A stretch of DNA of 64,000 nucleotides, from contig NZ_CP156660.1 of the NCBI RefSeq assembly GCF_039851975.1, forward strand, positions 4,195,677 through 4,259,676, read 5' to 3'. The position numbers and the translations under genes are program-made. Positions 33,888 to 43,746 of the stretch are shown here, in pieces (position 1 is the first letter of the stretch; every line of letters starts with the position of its first letter). The DNA is from Desulfoscipio sp. XC116 (lineage in GTDB: Bacteria; Bacillota; Desulfotomaculia; Desulfotomaculales; Desulfallaceae). Below the pieces are notes generated by a model, which was given only the letters and a program-made list of their open reading frames with translations, was not told where the DNA came from and ran no database searches.

Positions 33888-35150
33888 TTAAGCCTGACCC
33901 CGTTTTATCTCTACGCCCAGATTGCTTAGCTTTTCTTCCAACATGTGATAACCTCGGTCGATAAAATGAGTGTTGCATATTTCAGTTTGCCCCCGGGCCA
34001 TCAGCGCGGCAATTACCAGCGCCGCTCCGGCACGCAAATCAGTGGCTTTAATCCTGGTGCCACATAAATTGGCCACCCCTTCTACCACTGCCATACGACC
34101 TTCCACCTTGATATTGGCACCCATTCTTTTCAACTCATCGGCAATTTGGAACCGGTTCTCAAATATATTTTCAATAATAATACTGGTACCTTTTACCGTG
34201 GATAAGAAAGCCATCATTTGCGATTGCATATCGGTGGGGAATCCCGGGTAGGGCATCGTTTTTATATCCACGGGTTTCAACTCGCCGGTGGCATTAACGG
34301 TCAGCATGTCGTTATCCTCGTGAACTTCTACACCGGCCTCCCGCAACTTGGCACAGATGGGTTCCACGTGCAGGGGTATCACATTCTCAAGCACCAGATG
34401 CCCACGGGTGGCTGCCGCAGCCACCATGAAGGTGCCGGATTCAATGCGGTCCGGAATAACGGCGTAACGCACGCACCCACCCAGTTGGGACACCCCTTCT
34501 ACCTTAATAACATCGGTACCCGCACCCCGCACTTTAGCACCCAGGCAGTTGAGGAAGTTTGCCAAGTCCACTATCTCAGGTTCCTTGGCCACGTTCTCAA
34601 GCACAGTTTGTCCCTCAGCCAGGCAAGCCGCCATAATAATGTTTTCAGTGGCACCCACACTTGGGAAGTCCAGATAAATACGGGCCCCCTTCAAGCGGCG
34701 GGTGATTTTACCCACGGCAAATCCACCGTCCAAATCGATTTGCGCGCCCATACCGGCCAAACCCTTAAAATGTAGATCCATGGGCCTGACCCCAATATTA
34801 CAGCCACCGGGCAGAGAGACCCTGGCGTACCCGAACCTGGCCAGCATTGGACCCAGGAGCAAATTGGAAGCACGCAATTTTTTTACCAGATCACATGGAG
34901 GATCTGCTGCTATGCGAGTAGGTGCAATGATCCTGAGCGATGATTCGCTTAACCAAATTACCTCGGAACCGATATGTTTAATTATCTCCAGCACGACTCT
35001 TACATCACTGATGTCAGGAATATTCTCCAGCACCACTTCATCGCCGGCCATAATAGTAGCGCACAGAATTGCCAAAGACGCATTTTTGGCACCGCTGACA
35101 CGTACCTTGCCCCGCAGCGGACGCCCCCCGTTAATAATCAGTTTGTCCAT
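33888..35150 (-). CDS. murA: UDP-N-acetylglucosamine 1-carboxyvinyltransferase
   Basis: First committed step of peptidoglycan synthesis, transferring enolpyruvate from PEP (420 aa). Conserved text: GGRPLRGKVRVSGAKNASLA (residues 8-27), the active-site loop SLPGGCNIGVRPMDLHFKGL with Cys117 (the fosfomycin target residue is present), TDMQSQMMAF and ATDLRAGAALV. It lies 2 nt upstream of the peptidase-MA gene stop; both are minus-strand. Firmicutes often have two MurA copies; only this one is visible. Confidence 0.96.
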   Translation of the reverse strand: MDKLIINGGRPLRGKVRVSGAKNASLAILCATIMAGDEVVLENIPDISDVRVVLEIIKHIGSEVIWLSESSLRIIAPTRIAADPPCDLVKKLRASNLLLGPMLARFGYARVSLPGGCNIGVRPMDLHFKGLAGMGAQIDLDGGFAVGKITRRLKGARIYLDFPSVGATENIIMAACLAEGQTVLENVAKEPEIVDLANFLNCLGAKVRGAGTDVIKVEGVSQLGGCVRYAVIPDRIESGTFMVAAAATRGHLVLENVIPLHVEPICAKLREAGVEVHEDNDMLTVNATGELKPVDIKTMPYPGFPTDMQSQMMAFLSTVKGTSIIIENIFENRFQIADELKRMGANIKVEGRMAVVEGVANLCGTRIKATDLRAGAALVIAALMARGQTEICNTHFIDRGYHMLEEKLSNLGVEIKRGQA

Positions 35151-35152
35151 TT

Positions 35153-36091
35153 TTAAGCATTATCCTCCCGCTTGATAAACAAAGGCTGGTGCAACTCCCT
35201 GGACAACCAGGCGTGCCACTGACTTTCAAACTGCTTTGGAGCCGTCCCCAGGGCTTGTATCATTGAGTCCTGAAAACTTATACCCTGTGCTAAATTGTTA
35301 ATAATTCTATGCAGTCCATCTTCACCATAGACCGACACAATGTACTCCACCGCCAATAACGACTGCTTGTAAGCAAGAGCTTGATCGGGCAAAGAGTCAA
35401 AGTTACGGTCCATTTTATCTAATGGATACAATCCTCGGTCCCAAATTCCTTCCGGCTGACTGAATAAAAATCCGGTAATTTTATATTCTTCATACTGAGC
35501 AAGTCCTTCAGTAAACCAGCGGGGGTAATTACCTTGAGCCAAATAATCCAATACCAGGTGGGTCATCTCATGAGCCATGGGACCGGCCTGTTGGAAGATA
35601 TGCCGCACCGCCTCCGGATCACTTTCATTTATCCAGACCTGCGGTTCCAGCACCCTGATCACTCCTCCCCAATATACACCCATAGCGTTTTCACTGGCCG
35701 GCCAACCAAAGCTGGCATTTAATTCTTCCCGGGAGGCATAAATTACAATGGGTATTTTTCGTACCGGTGTAAAGTTATAATCGTCGCAGATACGCTGATA
35801 ACATAGCCGAGTGGTTTCCCTCACCAACTCAGCTTCTTCTTTACTGCCCTGATAACGTATAATTAAATACTCATCCTCGGCATGCTGCCACCCGTGAGTG
35901 CGCAAAAGCATCTGAGCCCGGGCTATTTCACGAAATACACCGTATATATATCCCCTGACACTTTCCGGTACCCTAATCAACATAAACGTACTGACCATGA
36001 ACAACACCGCCAACAAAAGAGACAGCAGCTTTGCGGTATGAGAAGCAGTGGTCCCGGATGCCTGTATATTATCAAGCTGCTTCATGGCCAT
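35153..36091 (-). CDS. Membrane-anchored gluzincin (peptidase MA-like) protein
   Basis: A 312-aa protein with one N-terminal membrane helix (LLSLLLAVLFMVSTFMLI) and an extracytoplasmic metallopeptidase domain. The zinc site is HEMTHLVLDYLAQ followed by FTEGLAQYEEY, an HExxH...E gluzincin arrangement (Glu in EGLAQYEE). ATG 36091 is favoured by AAAGGGG upstream; ATG 36097 is too close to the RBS. It is just upstream of murA and 105 bp downstream of a TPR gene. Substrate unknown. Confidence 0.82.
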   Translation of the reverse strand: MAMKQLDNIQASGTTASHTAKLLSLLLAVLFMVSTFMLIRVPESVRGYIYGVFREIARAQMLLRTHGWQHAEDEYLIIRYQGSKEEAELVRETTRLCYQRICDDYNFTPVRKIPIVIYASREELNASFGWPASENAMGVYWGGVIRVLEPQVWINESDPEAVRHIFQQAGPMAHEMTHLVLDYLAQGNYPRWFTEGLAQYEEYKITGFLFSQPEGIWDRGLYPLDKMDRNFDSLPDQALAYKQSLLAVEYIVSVYGEDGLHRIINNLAQGISFQDSMIQALGTAPKQFESQWHAWLSRELHQPLFIKREDNA

Positions 36092-36196
36092 ACACATTCC
36101 CCTTTTACTTAATTAATAAGTTAATTATATAATTAACTTAAGTGGATGCCCACGGTAATTTATAACAGAACGAGCCAGGTAGCCCTGGCCCGCCAG

Positions 36197-36829
36197 CTAA
36201 TTCCGGCCCGCTTGCAATTCCTTAATATACTGCTTGGCCTTTTCTACATCAGATCCTTCTTTACGAAGGCTTATAAATTTCTCCAATTCTTCTATTCCCT
36301 TGAGCACATCGCGGCCTTCGTCACTGCGAAAGCCGTAAAACTGCCCCGCGTAATAATGCGCATAGGCATCGTCGGGCTTTAGTTCCAACGCTTGCTGCAT
36401 TTGAGCTGTAGCTTTATCATAATCGCCGATTAAGAAATAAGTCACGCCCAGTTCTTTGTGCATATCTACGTCACCCGGCTTGATTTTTAATGCTTTAACA
36501 TAAGTATCTACCGCTTTCTGGCTCTGGCCGCCGTCCCTGTACAACTTAGCCAGCTGATCCATCAATGCGGTATTCCCCTTATCTTCCATTAATTGAGCTT
36601 CCAAGTCGGCTATCTTTTGGTCAACGGTACTCGTTTGCTGTACATCAGCTGCTTTGCCTTTAAACGATATATCGTTATCGCCAAAAGCCCAGAACATGGA
36701 TGAACCTACCAGGCCCACTCCAAGCACAACGGCAAGTATGCCAAATATAATTTTTTGCTGCTTTTTTTTCCTCGATAAATTAGCAAATGAACTCCTATTC
36801 GCCAAATGCTTATCATCCTTTTTGACCAA
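36197..36829 (-). CDS. Membrane-anchored TPR protein
   Basis: About 210 aa: short basic N-terminus, one transmembrane helix (IIFGILAVVLGVGLVGSSMF), then about three TPR motifs (NTALMDQLAKLYRDGGQSQK, VDMHKELGVTYFLIGDYDKA, AYAHYYAGQFYGFRSDEG). The start is uncertain: TTG 36829 has GGGAGG 9 nt upstream, while the open frame extends to 36877 without an RBS. It probably scaffolds an envelope process; it sits between an M23 peptidase gene and the peptidase-MA gene. Confidence 0.75.
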   Translation of the reverse strand: MVKKDDKHLANRSSFANLSRKKKQQKIIFGILAVVLGVGLVGSSMFWAFGDNDISFKGKAADVQQTSTVDQKIADLEAQLMEDKGNTALMDQLAKLYRDGGQSQKAVDTYVKALKIKPGDVDMHKELGVTYFLIGDYDKATAQMQQALELKPDDAYAHYYAGQFYGFRSDEGRDVLKGIEELEKFISLRKEGSDVEKAKQYIKELQAGRN

Positions 36830-36933
36830 GGCCGCCGCCCTCCCTACGTTATTTACACACATTTTACACAAAAACATTATACATTAAACGCAGGAGATAG
36901 AAAACAGCATTACCTGGTAATTATATTTGCAAT

Positions 36934-38325
36934 TTAAATAAATAAGGCGGGGTTCTTATGTACATCGTTAACTATAACCTCAAAATGCAGGTGCGGCCCG
37001 GTAGAATTACCCGACGAACCGGTCCGGCCGATAAACTGGCTTCTATCCACACGCTGTCCGGGTTTTACCGCCACCGAGGAAAGGTGCGCATAACGGGTCA
37101 CCACGCCACTGCCATGACTAATATCAACACAAAGCCCGTATCCCCCCCGATAATCGGTACGCTGTACCGTGCCGGCCTCCGCCGCCACCACCGGGCTGCC
37201 ATAATTGGCCGCAATATCAACTCCCTCATGCATCCTTCCCCAGCGTTCACCAAAAGGTGACACAATAGCCCCTACGGCGGGGTAAGCAAGGCGCCCATTA
37301 CCGCCCCGAAAAGCAAGTAATTTTTTATTGCCTTTGGCGATAATCTGTGGCACCGAATCTTCAATTGTTTTTTGCTGCAAAACCTCACGGTCTGTTTCCA
37401 GGCCGTTTTCCAGAGTCACTTCATAAACCACTTCCCGCCGGCCGGGGCTGCCCTTTTGCACAAGTTTTTGCTCGCCCCAGTAGAGGTTCTCGTCAATCTT
37501 TTCCTGCACCCGATAAAGCACTTCTTCCTGTTGTGTATCTTTATAAGTGGCTATTACATCAAGCAGTGGCGCAGGACTGGATATTTTTATTTCCTGCCCG
37601 ATTTGCATAGTCTCCGGCGTTAAGTCCGGGTTCGCCGCTATTAATTCCTCCACGGGCAGCTTGGCCGCCACAGCGACATCCCACAGCGTATCCCCTTCCT
37701 TCACCCCGTACTTCCTAACATCTACGCCACCAAACTGAATATGCTCAATCGCCTGTTCAGCGTCCATTAAATCATGCCCACCAACAGTTACCGGCTTAAT
37801 ATCCACCTTTTGTTTAAATGACACCTTACATTGCTCATCATCACCATAGGTACTTAAAATTTTATCCAACACTTCCCGGCCAACTGTTTTATCCTTAACC
37901 GCTACGATTTTTTTACCGTCCACAAAAATACCGCTGGCCTCATATTGACAGTCCAATTTAGCGGCCAGACAAAGCTGTATTTCCTTTTTATCCTCCACCG
38001 CACCTAATCGCCAGGTGGGACGATACTTAATAGTATCCTCATTTATTTTTACAGGCATCCCCGCTGTCTTTTCCATTTGTTCAAAGTAATCCTTAACCGC
38101 TGCTTCAGCAATTTGGCGGTCTCGGGCTACCACTACGACCTCACCGCCCCACACCACGGCACAGCGGGAAAGGCTGAAGAAAACACAAACAACAAGCACG
38201 GGAATACCCAGTAACGTCAATGTTTTTATAGCCGGGCGGGAACCGATTATTCCCTTCCAAGCCGATACCAGCTTATTAATTAATTGATGTATATCACTTT
38301 GAATATCAACCACTCCTTTGCGCAA
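36934..38325 (-). CDS. M23 peptidoglycan endopeptidase with LysM and G5 domains
   Basis: A 463-aa envelope protein. Membrane segment about 38-58 (LTLLGIPVLVVCVFFSLS); LysM VKEGDTLWDVAVAAKLPVEE near 210; G5-like region about 255-330 (EEVLYRVQEKIDENLYWGEQ); C-terminal LytM/M23 domain with HEGVDIAANYGSPVVAAEAG and GPHLHFEVIVND, which supply the His/Asp/His zinc ligands. The frame starts at TTG 38325; AAGGAG lies just inside it, so the true start may be a few codons later. Role: cell-wall remodelling, possibly during sporulation. Confidence 0.87.
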   Translation of the reverse strand: MRKGVVDIQSDIHQLINKLVSAWKGIIGSRPAIKTLTLLGIPVLVVCVFFSLSRCAVVWGGEVVVVARDRQIAEAAVKDYFEQMEKTAGMPVKINEDTIKYRPTWRLGAVEDKKEIQLCLAAKLDCQYEASGIFVDGKKIVAVKDKTVGREVLDKILSTYGDDEQCKVSFKQKVDIKPVTVGGHDLMDAEQAIEHIQFGGVDVRKYGVKEGDTLWDVAVAAKLPVEELIAANPDLTPETMQIGQEIKISSPAPLLDVIATYKDTQQEEVLYRVQEKIDENLYWGEQKLVQKGSPGRREVVYEVTLENGLETDREVLQQKTIEDSVPQIIAKGNKKLLAFRGGNGRLAYPAVGAIVSPFGERWGRMHEGVDIAANYGSPVVAAEAGTVQRTDYRGGYGLCVDISHGSGVVTRYAHLSSVAVKPGQRVDRSQFIGRTGSSGNSTGPHLHFEVIVNDVHKNPALFI

Positions 38326-38477
38326 TTTTACACAAACTGTCAGAATAATTCACATTAAGCAGTTTTTATTATATCATTGAAATCATTTGTCGTAAACTTA
38401 AAGCGGATTAAAGCTGCTTCCGAAAAAAACTATCATGGAAAAGCTCAGATAACTTTCTTCTCATATGTTTTGCAGCT

Positions 38478-38505
38478 GTCATTGCGAGCGCGGCAAAGCA
38501 ATCCC
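38478..38505. repeat. Half copy of the GTCATTGCGAGG-type repeat
   Basis: GTCATTGCGAGCGCGGCAAA-GCAATCCC corresponds to one arm of the palindrome at 4341-4432. Confidence 0.7.
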
Positions 38506-38549
38506 GGACTCCAAAGCAGATCCCCAAAGAAATGCGGGCTTGTAAAACA

Positions 38550-38579
38550 GAGACTCCCACTTGTAGAAGCGGGAGTCTC
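38550..38579. repeat. Hairpin repeat with TAGAAGCGGGAG core
   Basis: GAGACTCCC-ACTTGTAGAAGC-GGGAGTCTC is a perfect 9-bp stem. CTTRTAGAAGCGGGAGWCT is shared with the hairpin in the dsrB-dsrD gap (23573-23592). Similar short hairpins are known at IS200/IS605-type ends; here this is only a suggestion. Confidence 0.6.
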
Positions 38580-38589
38580 GGAATTTGCT

Positions 38590-38617
38590 AAAAAAGGAGG
38601 CGCTGCGCTCCTTTTTT
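38590..38617. terminator. Terminator of the scfAB operon
   Basis: AAAAAAGGAGCGCAGCGCCT-CCTTTTTT on the minus strand, 20 bp after the scfB stop; A/T-runs on both sides allow bidirectional use. Confidence 0.85.
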
Positions 38618-38636
38618 GGTATTGATATTTGTGAAG

Positions 38637-39986
38637 TTATAGCTTACGGGTTTTAACTTTGAGATACAGTGCACACTCCAGCCTTTTGCGGGCTAACGCA
38701 CACCCCATCCGATAGGGCTTCAGCATATCACCATTAAAAGCATAAGCATTGGCATGACAGCCTCCGCTGCAGTGAAACTTGGCCCAGCACTCCCGACAGG
38801 CTTTTTTATTATATATATGCGCATTGCGGAATATATTTGCCATGTTTTTTTTGACAACACCTTCAAACACCGTACCTACCTGAAAATTATCTTTCCCTAC
38901 AAACTGATGGCAGGGGTACAATGCTCCGCCGGGCACCACCGCCAGGTATTCGGACCCGGCGCTGCAGCCGGTGAGCCGCTTGGGCAGACAAGGGCCATCC
39001 TCCAAATCTATATTAAAGTGGAAAAAATCCAGTGGTCGCCCCTGGCACTGCCTTTTCAACAAGTACCTGGTCAGCTTATCATATTCCTCCAGCAATACAG
39101 GTATATCCTCATCCTTAAAAGCATAGTCCGTTTCGGACCCGGCCACCACCGGTTCCACAGAAATATGATTTAAGCCCGCCTCGGCCAGATGCTTGACATC
39201 CGCGCAGAAATCAAGGTTATAACGGGTGTAAGTACCTCTGATGATATACTCCCGGCAATAGGATGAACTCGTAAACTCCATAATTTTATCCATAATCCGC
39301 CGGTAGCTGCCCCCGCCCGTAGCGGTAACCCGCATGCGGTCATGCACTTCGGGACGCCCGTCAATGGAAAGAACTACCGCCAGATCGTGATCACCGATAA
39401 ATTGCTGCATTTCCCGGTTAAGCAAGGTTACGTTAGTGGTCAGGGTAAACTTAATCTCCTTGCCCGCTTCCCCGGCCCGCAATCTTCCATACTTAACCAG
39501 GTCGACCAGCACGCCCCAGTTCATCAGCGGCTCACCGCCGAAAAAATCCACTTCTACATGCCGGCGGCTGCCGGAAGCCCACATTAAAAAATCAAGAGCG
39601 GCCCGGCCTACTTCCGCCGACATTAATTCGCGCCGGCCGCCGAAATCACCTTGACTGGCGAAACAATAGCGGCAGCGCAAATTACAGTCGTGGGCCAGAT
39701 TCAGACACAACGCCTTGACCGTCTCTCCCTCCGGAGGCCGGTATCCATCCGGCAGCGGATCCGGGGAAAAAAGCAGTCCGTTGTCCTTTAAGTCCCTTAT
39801 TTCCTGGAGTATTTCCCTTACGGCACCGTTTCCGTACTCAGGCCCGTATTTATTGATTAGATCCGTTTCCGGCATGGCTTCGTAATCTTGAATAATCCGC
39901 AGAGTGGGCCCATCCACCTCATGCACGGCATTGCTATTGACATCCAACACTATATTAGTGCCGTCAAAGGAAAAAGCATGGATCAA
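38637..39986 (-). CDS. scfB: Radical SAM SCIFF peptide maturase
   Basis: Radical SAM/SPASM enzyme (449 aa) that forms thioether cross-links in the SCIFF ranthipeptide. SAM-cluster motif C101NLRCRYC108 with FASQG after it; FDFFGGEPL-like VDFFGGEPLMNW; the C-terminal SPASM region has CSAGSEYLAVVPGGALYPCH, CRECWAKFHCSGGC. The N-terminal 90 residues are the peptide-binding RRE-like part. ATG 39986 lies 55 bp after the precursor gene. Found in nearly all Clostridia; the physiological role of SCIFF is unknown. Confidence 0.95.
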   Translation of the reverse strand: MIHAFSFDGTNIVLDVNSNAVHEVDGPTLRIIQDYEAMPETDLINKYGPEYGNGAVREILQEIRDLKDNGLLFSPDPLPDGYRPPEGETVKALCLNLAHDCNLRCRYCFASQGDFGGRRELMSAEVGRAALDFLMWASGSRRHVEVDFFGGEPLMNWGVLVDLVKYGRLRAGEAGKEIKFTLTTNVTLLNREMQQFIGDHDLAVVLSIDGRPEVHDRMRVTATGGGSYRRIMDKIMEFTSSSYCREYIIRGTYTRYNLDFCADVKHLAEAGLNHISVEPVVAGSETDYAFKDEDIPVLLEEYDKLTRYLLKRQCQGRPLDFFHFNIDLEDGPCLPKRLTGCSAGSEYLAVVPGGALYPCHQFVGKDNFQVGTVFEGVVKKNMANIFRNAHIYNKKACRECWAKFHCSGGCHANAYAFNGDMLKPYRMGCALARKRLECALYLKVKTRKL

Positions 39987-40041
39987 TTTGTATCATTCCC
40001 TTCAAAAAAAAGACCTCATCCCGTATAGGGATCAGGTGCAT

Positions 40042-40194
40042 TTAGTTTTTCTTTTTATTAGCGCAGGCCTGGTTGCCGACAGTACAAGAGGTCTTACAGG
40101 CCGACTGGCAAGAAGTCTGGCACTCGCCGCACCCCCCGCCGCGCACGGTGCTTTGCAGCGTCCGCCCGGCAATGGTCTTAATATGTTTGCCCAA
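40042..40194 (-). CDS. scfA: SCIFF ranthipeptide precursor (six Cys in forty-five residues)
   Basis: A 50-aa precursor starting at TTG 40194, with GGGGGAAA about 8 nt upstream. Leader GKHIKTIAGRTLQSTVRGG, then core GCGECQTSCQSACKTSCTVG and NQACANKKKN. Cysteines at 22, 25, 29, 33, 37 and 44 match the SCIFF pattern. The gene directly precedes the maturase scfB. The product is modified by Cys-to-alpha-carbon thioether bonds in the studied relatives. Confidence 0.95.
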   Translation of the reverse strand: MGKHIKTIAGRTLQSTVRGGGCGECQTSCQSACKTSCTVGNQACANKKKN

Positions 40195-40331
40195 TATATT
40201 TTCCCCCTTTTAATTGACTAGTAAAATTATATGCCAACCAGGGAATAATACGCAAGAAATTTTATCAAATACCAGTCTTATTACAGGCCGTATTTGTACC
40301 CGGTCACGCCGGGTTAATCCCAGAATTGCTT

Positions 40332-40499
40332 TCAGGCCAGCTTGTTCAAGTATTTTATTTGTTCAATTTGTGCCTGTCTCAGCCGGCGCTTTAGCATGCG
40401 TTTTTCCCCGGGATCGGCGGCTTCCTCTACCTGCCGCTTAATTTTGCAAATACGCTCCTTATTTTGCTCAACGATTAATTTATGATCGGCAGTGGCCAT
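40332..40499 (-). CDS. Small charged hypothetical protein
   Basis: A 55-aa protein, MATADHKLIVEQNKERICKI then KRQVEEAADPGEKRMLKRRL and RQAQIEQIKYLNKLA. Predicted all-helical, possibly a coiled coil, very basic. ATG 40499 follows GAGGTGACATTG; an upstream frame to 40559 lacks an RBS. No family recognised. Divergent from the nitroreductase. Confidence 0.55.
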   Translation of the reverse strand: MATADHKLIVEQNKERICKIKRQVEEAADPGEKRMLKRRLRQAQIEQIKYLNKLA

Positions 40500-40659
40500 C
40501 AATGTCACCTCATCCAAAGGCTTCAACAAACCTGATGGGTTTCCTGCCGCGAAATGCATTTCAGGAGATTTATTTTCCCTATTGGAGCAGGAAAAATCAC
40601 ATAATCTAACAAAATATAGTTAAAATAAATTTAAATCAAAAACGAGAGGAAGTATCTGC

Positions 40660-41220
40660 ATGAATGAAACATTTAAGGTGATCAAAAATAGAAGAAGTAT
40701 CCGCACCTTTAAGCCGGAACAAATATCCGATTCGGATCTGCATGAAATACTGGAAGCCGCCCTGCTTGCACCTAACGCTATGAATCAGCAAAAATGGCAC
40801 TTTACCGTTGTACAAAATAAGGATCTGCTTAATAAAATGGTAAACGTAATAAAGGAGAATATATTAAATTCAGGTAATGAGTTTTTAATACAAAGAGTTA
40901 GCAATCCCGACTACCATACGTTTTATAATGCCCCCACGGTTATCTTACTCTCCGCGGATGAAAATGCTCAATGGGTTCAAATCGATTGCGGCCTTGCAGC
41001 TGAAAACATTACATTAACCGCGGAATCTTTAAATATCGGCTCATGTGTGATTACATCCGCCGGCTTACTTTTTGCTTCCGAAAAGGGTAATAAATTTAAA
41101 AGGGAATTGGGAATACCGGAAGGGTACAGCTTCGTTTGCTCAGTAGCCCTCGGTAACAAGGCTTCTGAAGACCCGCCAGCACCACCCAGAAATAGAGACG
41201 TCATCAATTATGTAAAATAG
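40660..41220 (+). CDS. Nitroreductase-family FMN protein
   Basis: A 186-aa flavoprotein of the NADH oxidase/nitroreductase fold. FKVIKNRRSIRTFKPEQI (FMN phosphate binding with RRSIR), LLAPNAMNQQKWHF and GLAAENITLTAESLNIGSC are conserved blocks. GAGAGGAAG precedes ATG 40660. Stand-alone gene. The electron acceptor is unknown; many relatives in anaerobes reduce nitro compounds or quinones. Confidence 0.9.
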   Translation: MNETFKVIKNRRSIRTFKPEQISDSDLHEILEAALLAPNAMNQQKWHFTVVQNKDLLNKMVNVIKENILNSGNEFLIQRVSNPDYHTFYNAPTVILLSADENAQWVQIDCGLAAENITLTAESLNIGSCVITSAGLLFASEKGNKFKRELGIPEGYSFVCSVALGNKASEDPPAPPRNRDVINYVK

Positions 41221-41287
41221 ATGGCCTTAATTCTTTCTTATGATTAATATAGTTGATGTATTTGCGATAGTTTTCAAAGGTTTATGG

Positions 41288-41325
41288 CAATAACAGACAA
41301 GTCCCTGTCCCCTTGTCTGTTATTG
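41288..41325 (+). terminator. Terminator of the nitroreductase gene
   Basis: CAATAACAGACAAG-tccctgtcccc-TTGTCTGTTATTG followed by TTTCT; 67 bp after the stop. Confidence 0.7.
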
Positions 41326-41471
41326 TTTCTGAGGTTTTAAGCGGCTTGGTTTTGTTTCGCATTAAGATTAGATGTGCCCAATAAGCTAACACAGACATCT
41401 CTCCATATAAAGAGCTGCCCGGTTATTCCAACTAAAGTTGGTTCTATATTAACAAATAGGAAACAAGCCAT

Positions 41472-41625
41472 TTACACAGAATATTTTGCAATCCCTTTTG
41501 TTACGTGCCTTATCATTCTTTCCACTTCTGAATTTAGGTTAATTGGAATAAGCTTTATTTCAGGATAGGCATTTTGAAATACTCTAAAAATCTCATCAGC
41601 AAAAGCTATCCGAAAGCAGCTCTTC
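41472..41625 (-). pseudogene. C-terminal remnant of a STAS-like (DUF4325) protein
   Basis: The minus-strand frame reads IAFADEIFRVFQNAYPEIKL then IPINLNSEVERMIRHVTKGI, ending in TAA 41474-41472. The FADEIFRVF...YPEIKLIPIN pattern is what I know from STAS-like DUF4325 C-termini. Nothing recognisable precedes it and no start codon with an RBS is available, so it is a truncated relic. The 5' boundary is approximate. Confidence 0.5.
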
Positions 41626-41761
41626 TGTCCCGGAAACGGTGTATGGATAGCGCCATAAACGCGACACTGAAATCAACGATTCATACAGACCAAGAATCTA
41701 TGTCGTTTCCCAGTACCATGAAAGATAAAGAAAAAGCAGTTTTAAGACTAGCAGGAATAAT

Positions 41762-41793
41762 AAAAGCCCGGGCATATAACCCCAGGCTTTTTT
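41762..41793 (-). terminator. Terminator downstream of tRNA-Gly
   Basis: AAAAAAGCCTGGGG-ttatatg-CCCGGGCTTTT followed by ATTATT on the minus strand, 74 bp after the tRNA. Confidence 0.65.
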
Positions 41794-41866
41794 GCTGGTC
41801 ATGATCAAAATTATGATCAAACACTTATTGTGGTCATTCTCAAGTCCTCGGAGGCCTTGTTATAAC

Positions 41867-41941
41867 TGGAGCGGGTGACGAGGATCGAACTCGCAACCCT
41901 CAGCTTGGGAAGCTGATGCTCTACCATTGAGCTACACCCGC
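41867..41941 (-). tRNA. tRNA-Gly (anticodon CCC)
   Basis: Minus-strand cloverleaf: acceptor GCGGGTG/CACCCGC, D-arm GCTCAATGGTAGAGC, anticodon stem TCAGC-TTCCCAA-GCTGA giving CCC, T-arm with GTTCGATCC, CCA encoded at the 3' end (41869-41867). Discriminator U. Confidence 0.95.
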
Positions 41942-42043
41942 AAATGTAATATTAATTATAACATTTTAGTGCTCAAAGTCAAGGTGACTGCAAATAAAGC
42001 ACCGGTGACGCGGAAAAGCGGAATTATCAGGGGTCAGACCCCT

Positions 42044-42077
42044 AAAAAGGCCACCTTCATTGTTAGAAGGTGGCCTT
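42044..42077 (-). terminator. Terminator downstream of tRNA-Glu
   Basis: AAGGCCACCTTC-taacaat-GAAGGTGGCCTT followed by TTT on the minus strand; begins 3 bp after the tRNA-Glu CCA. Confidence 0.85.
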
Positions 42078-42079
42078 AC

Positions 42080-42155
42080 TGGTGACCCCACCGGGATTCG
42101 AACCCGGGTTACCGCCGTGAAAGGGCGGTGTCTTAGGCCTCTTGACCATGGGGCC
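42080..42155 (-). tRNA. tRNA-Glu (anticodon TTC)
   Basis: Cloverleaf on the minus strand: acceptor GGCCCCA/TGGGGTC, anticodon stem CCGCC-CTTTCAC-GGCGG giving TTC, T-loop GTTCGAATC, encoded CCA. It is 6 bp downstream of tRNA-Lys, a tandem pair. Confidence 0.96.
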
Positions 42156-42161
42156 GTGTTT

Positions 42162-42237
42162 TGGTGAGCCATCCGCGACTCGAACGCGGGACACCCTGAT
42201 TAAAAGTCAGGTGCTCTACCGACTGAGCTAATGGCTC
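42162..42237 (-). tRNA. tRNA-Lys (anticodon TTT)
   Basis: Cloverleaf on the minus strand: acceptor GAGCCAT/ATGGCTC, D-arm GCTCAGTCGGTAGAGC, anticodon stem CCTGA-CTTTTAA-TCAGG giving TTT, T-loop GTTCGAGTC, encoded CCA. Confidence 0.96.
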
Positions 42238-42327
42238 ACTGAAGTCTTACAGTTGTATATATTACAGTAAATTAATCAAAGTGTCAATAATTTTTATTAT
42301 AACAAGTTTGTAACTGTTCAACGGTAA

Positions 42328-42352
42328 GCGGGGCCGTTTTTATCCGGCCCCA
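42328..42352 (-). other. GC-rich stem-loop after purA
   Basis: GTGGGGCCGGATAAAAACGG-CCCC forms a GGGGCCG/CGGCCCC stem on the minus strand about 95 bp after purA. No T-run follows, so its role as a terminator is doubtful. Confidence 0.4.
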
Positions 42353-42447
42353 CGGTACATTATATATCGAACTGCAACATTTAAGCAGTACTGTTATAGC
42401 TTACGTGCCGCCTAACGGCAACTACATAATATTCTCCCTTGACAAGC

Positions 42448-43746
<1,299 letters not shown>

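Larger units (their letters stand above)
38326..38636. other. Intergenic region with repeat, hairpin and terminator
   Basis: No coding sequence seen. Contains a half copy of the GTCATTGCGAG-type repeat (38478-38505), the GAGACTCCC/GGGAGTCTC hairpin (38550-38579) and the scfB terminator (38590-38617). Confidence 0.6.
41221..41866. other. Gap with degenerate DNA between the nitroreductase gene and tRNA-Gly
   Basis: It contains the terminator at 41288-41325, the STAS-like remnant at 41472-41625 and the hairpin at 41762-41793. The plus-strand frame at 41574-41804 has no RBS and looks like a shadow of the remnant. Confidence 0.55.

Noticed and set aside
33748..33978. 76-codon minus-strand ORF overlapping murA
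   Set aside because: It lies in another frame over the murA 3' end and its terminator, without similarity or RBS.
41574..41804. 76-codon plus-strand ORF
   Set aside because: No RBS; it lies opposite the STAS-like relic and runs into a terminator hairpin.
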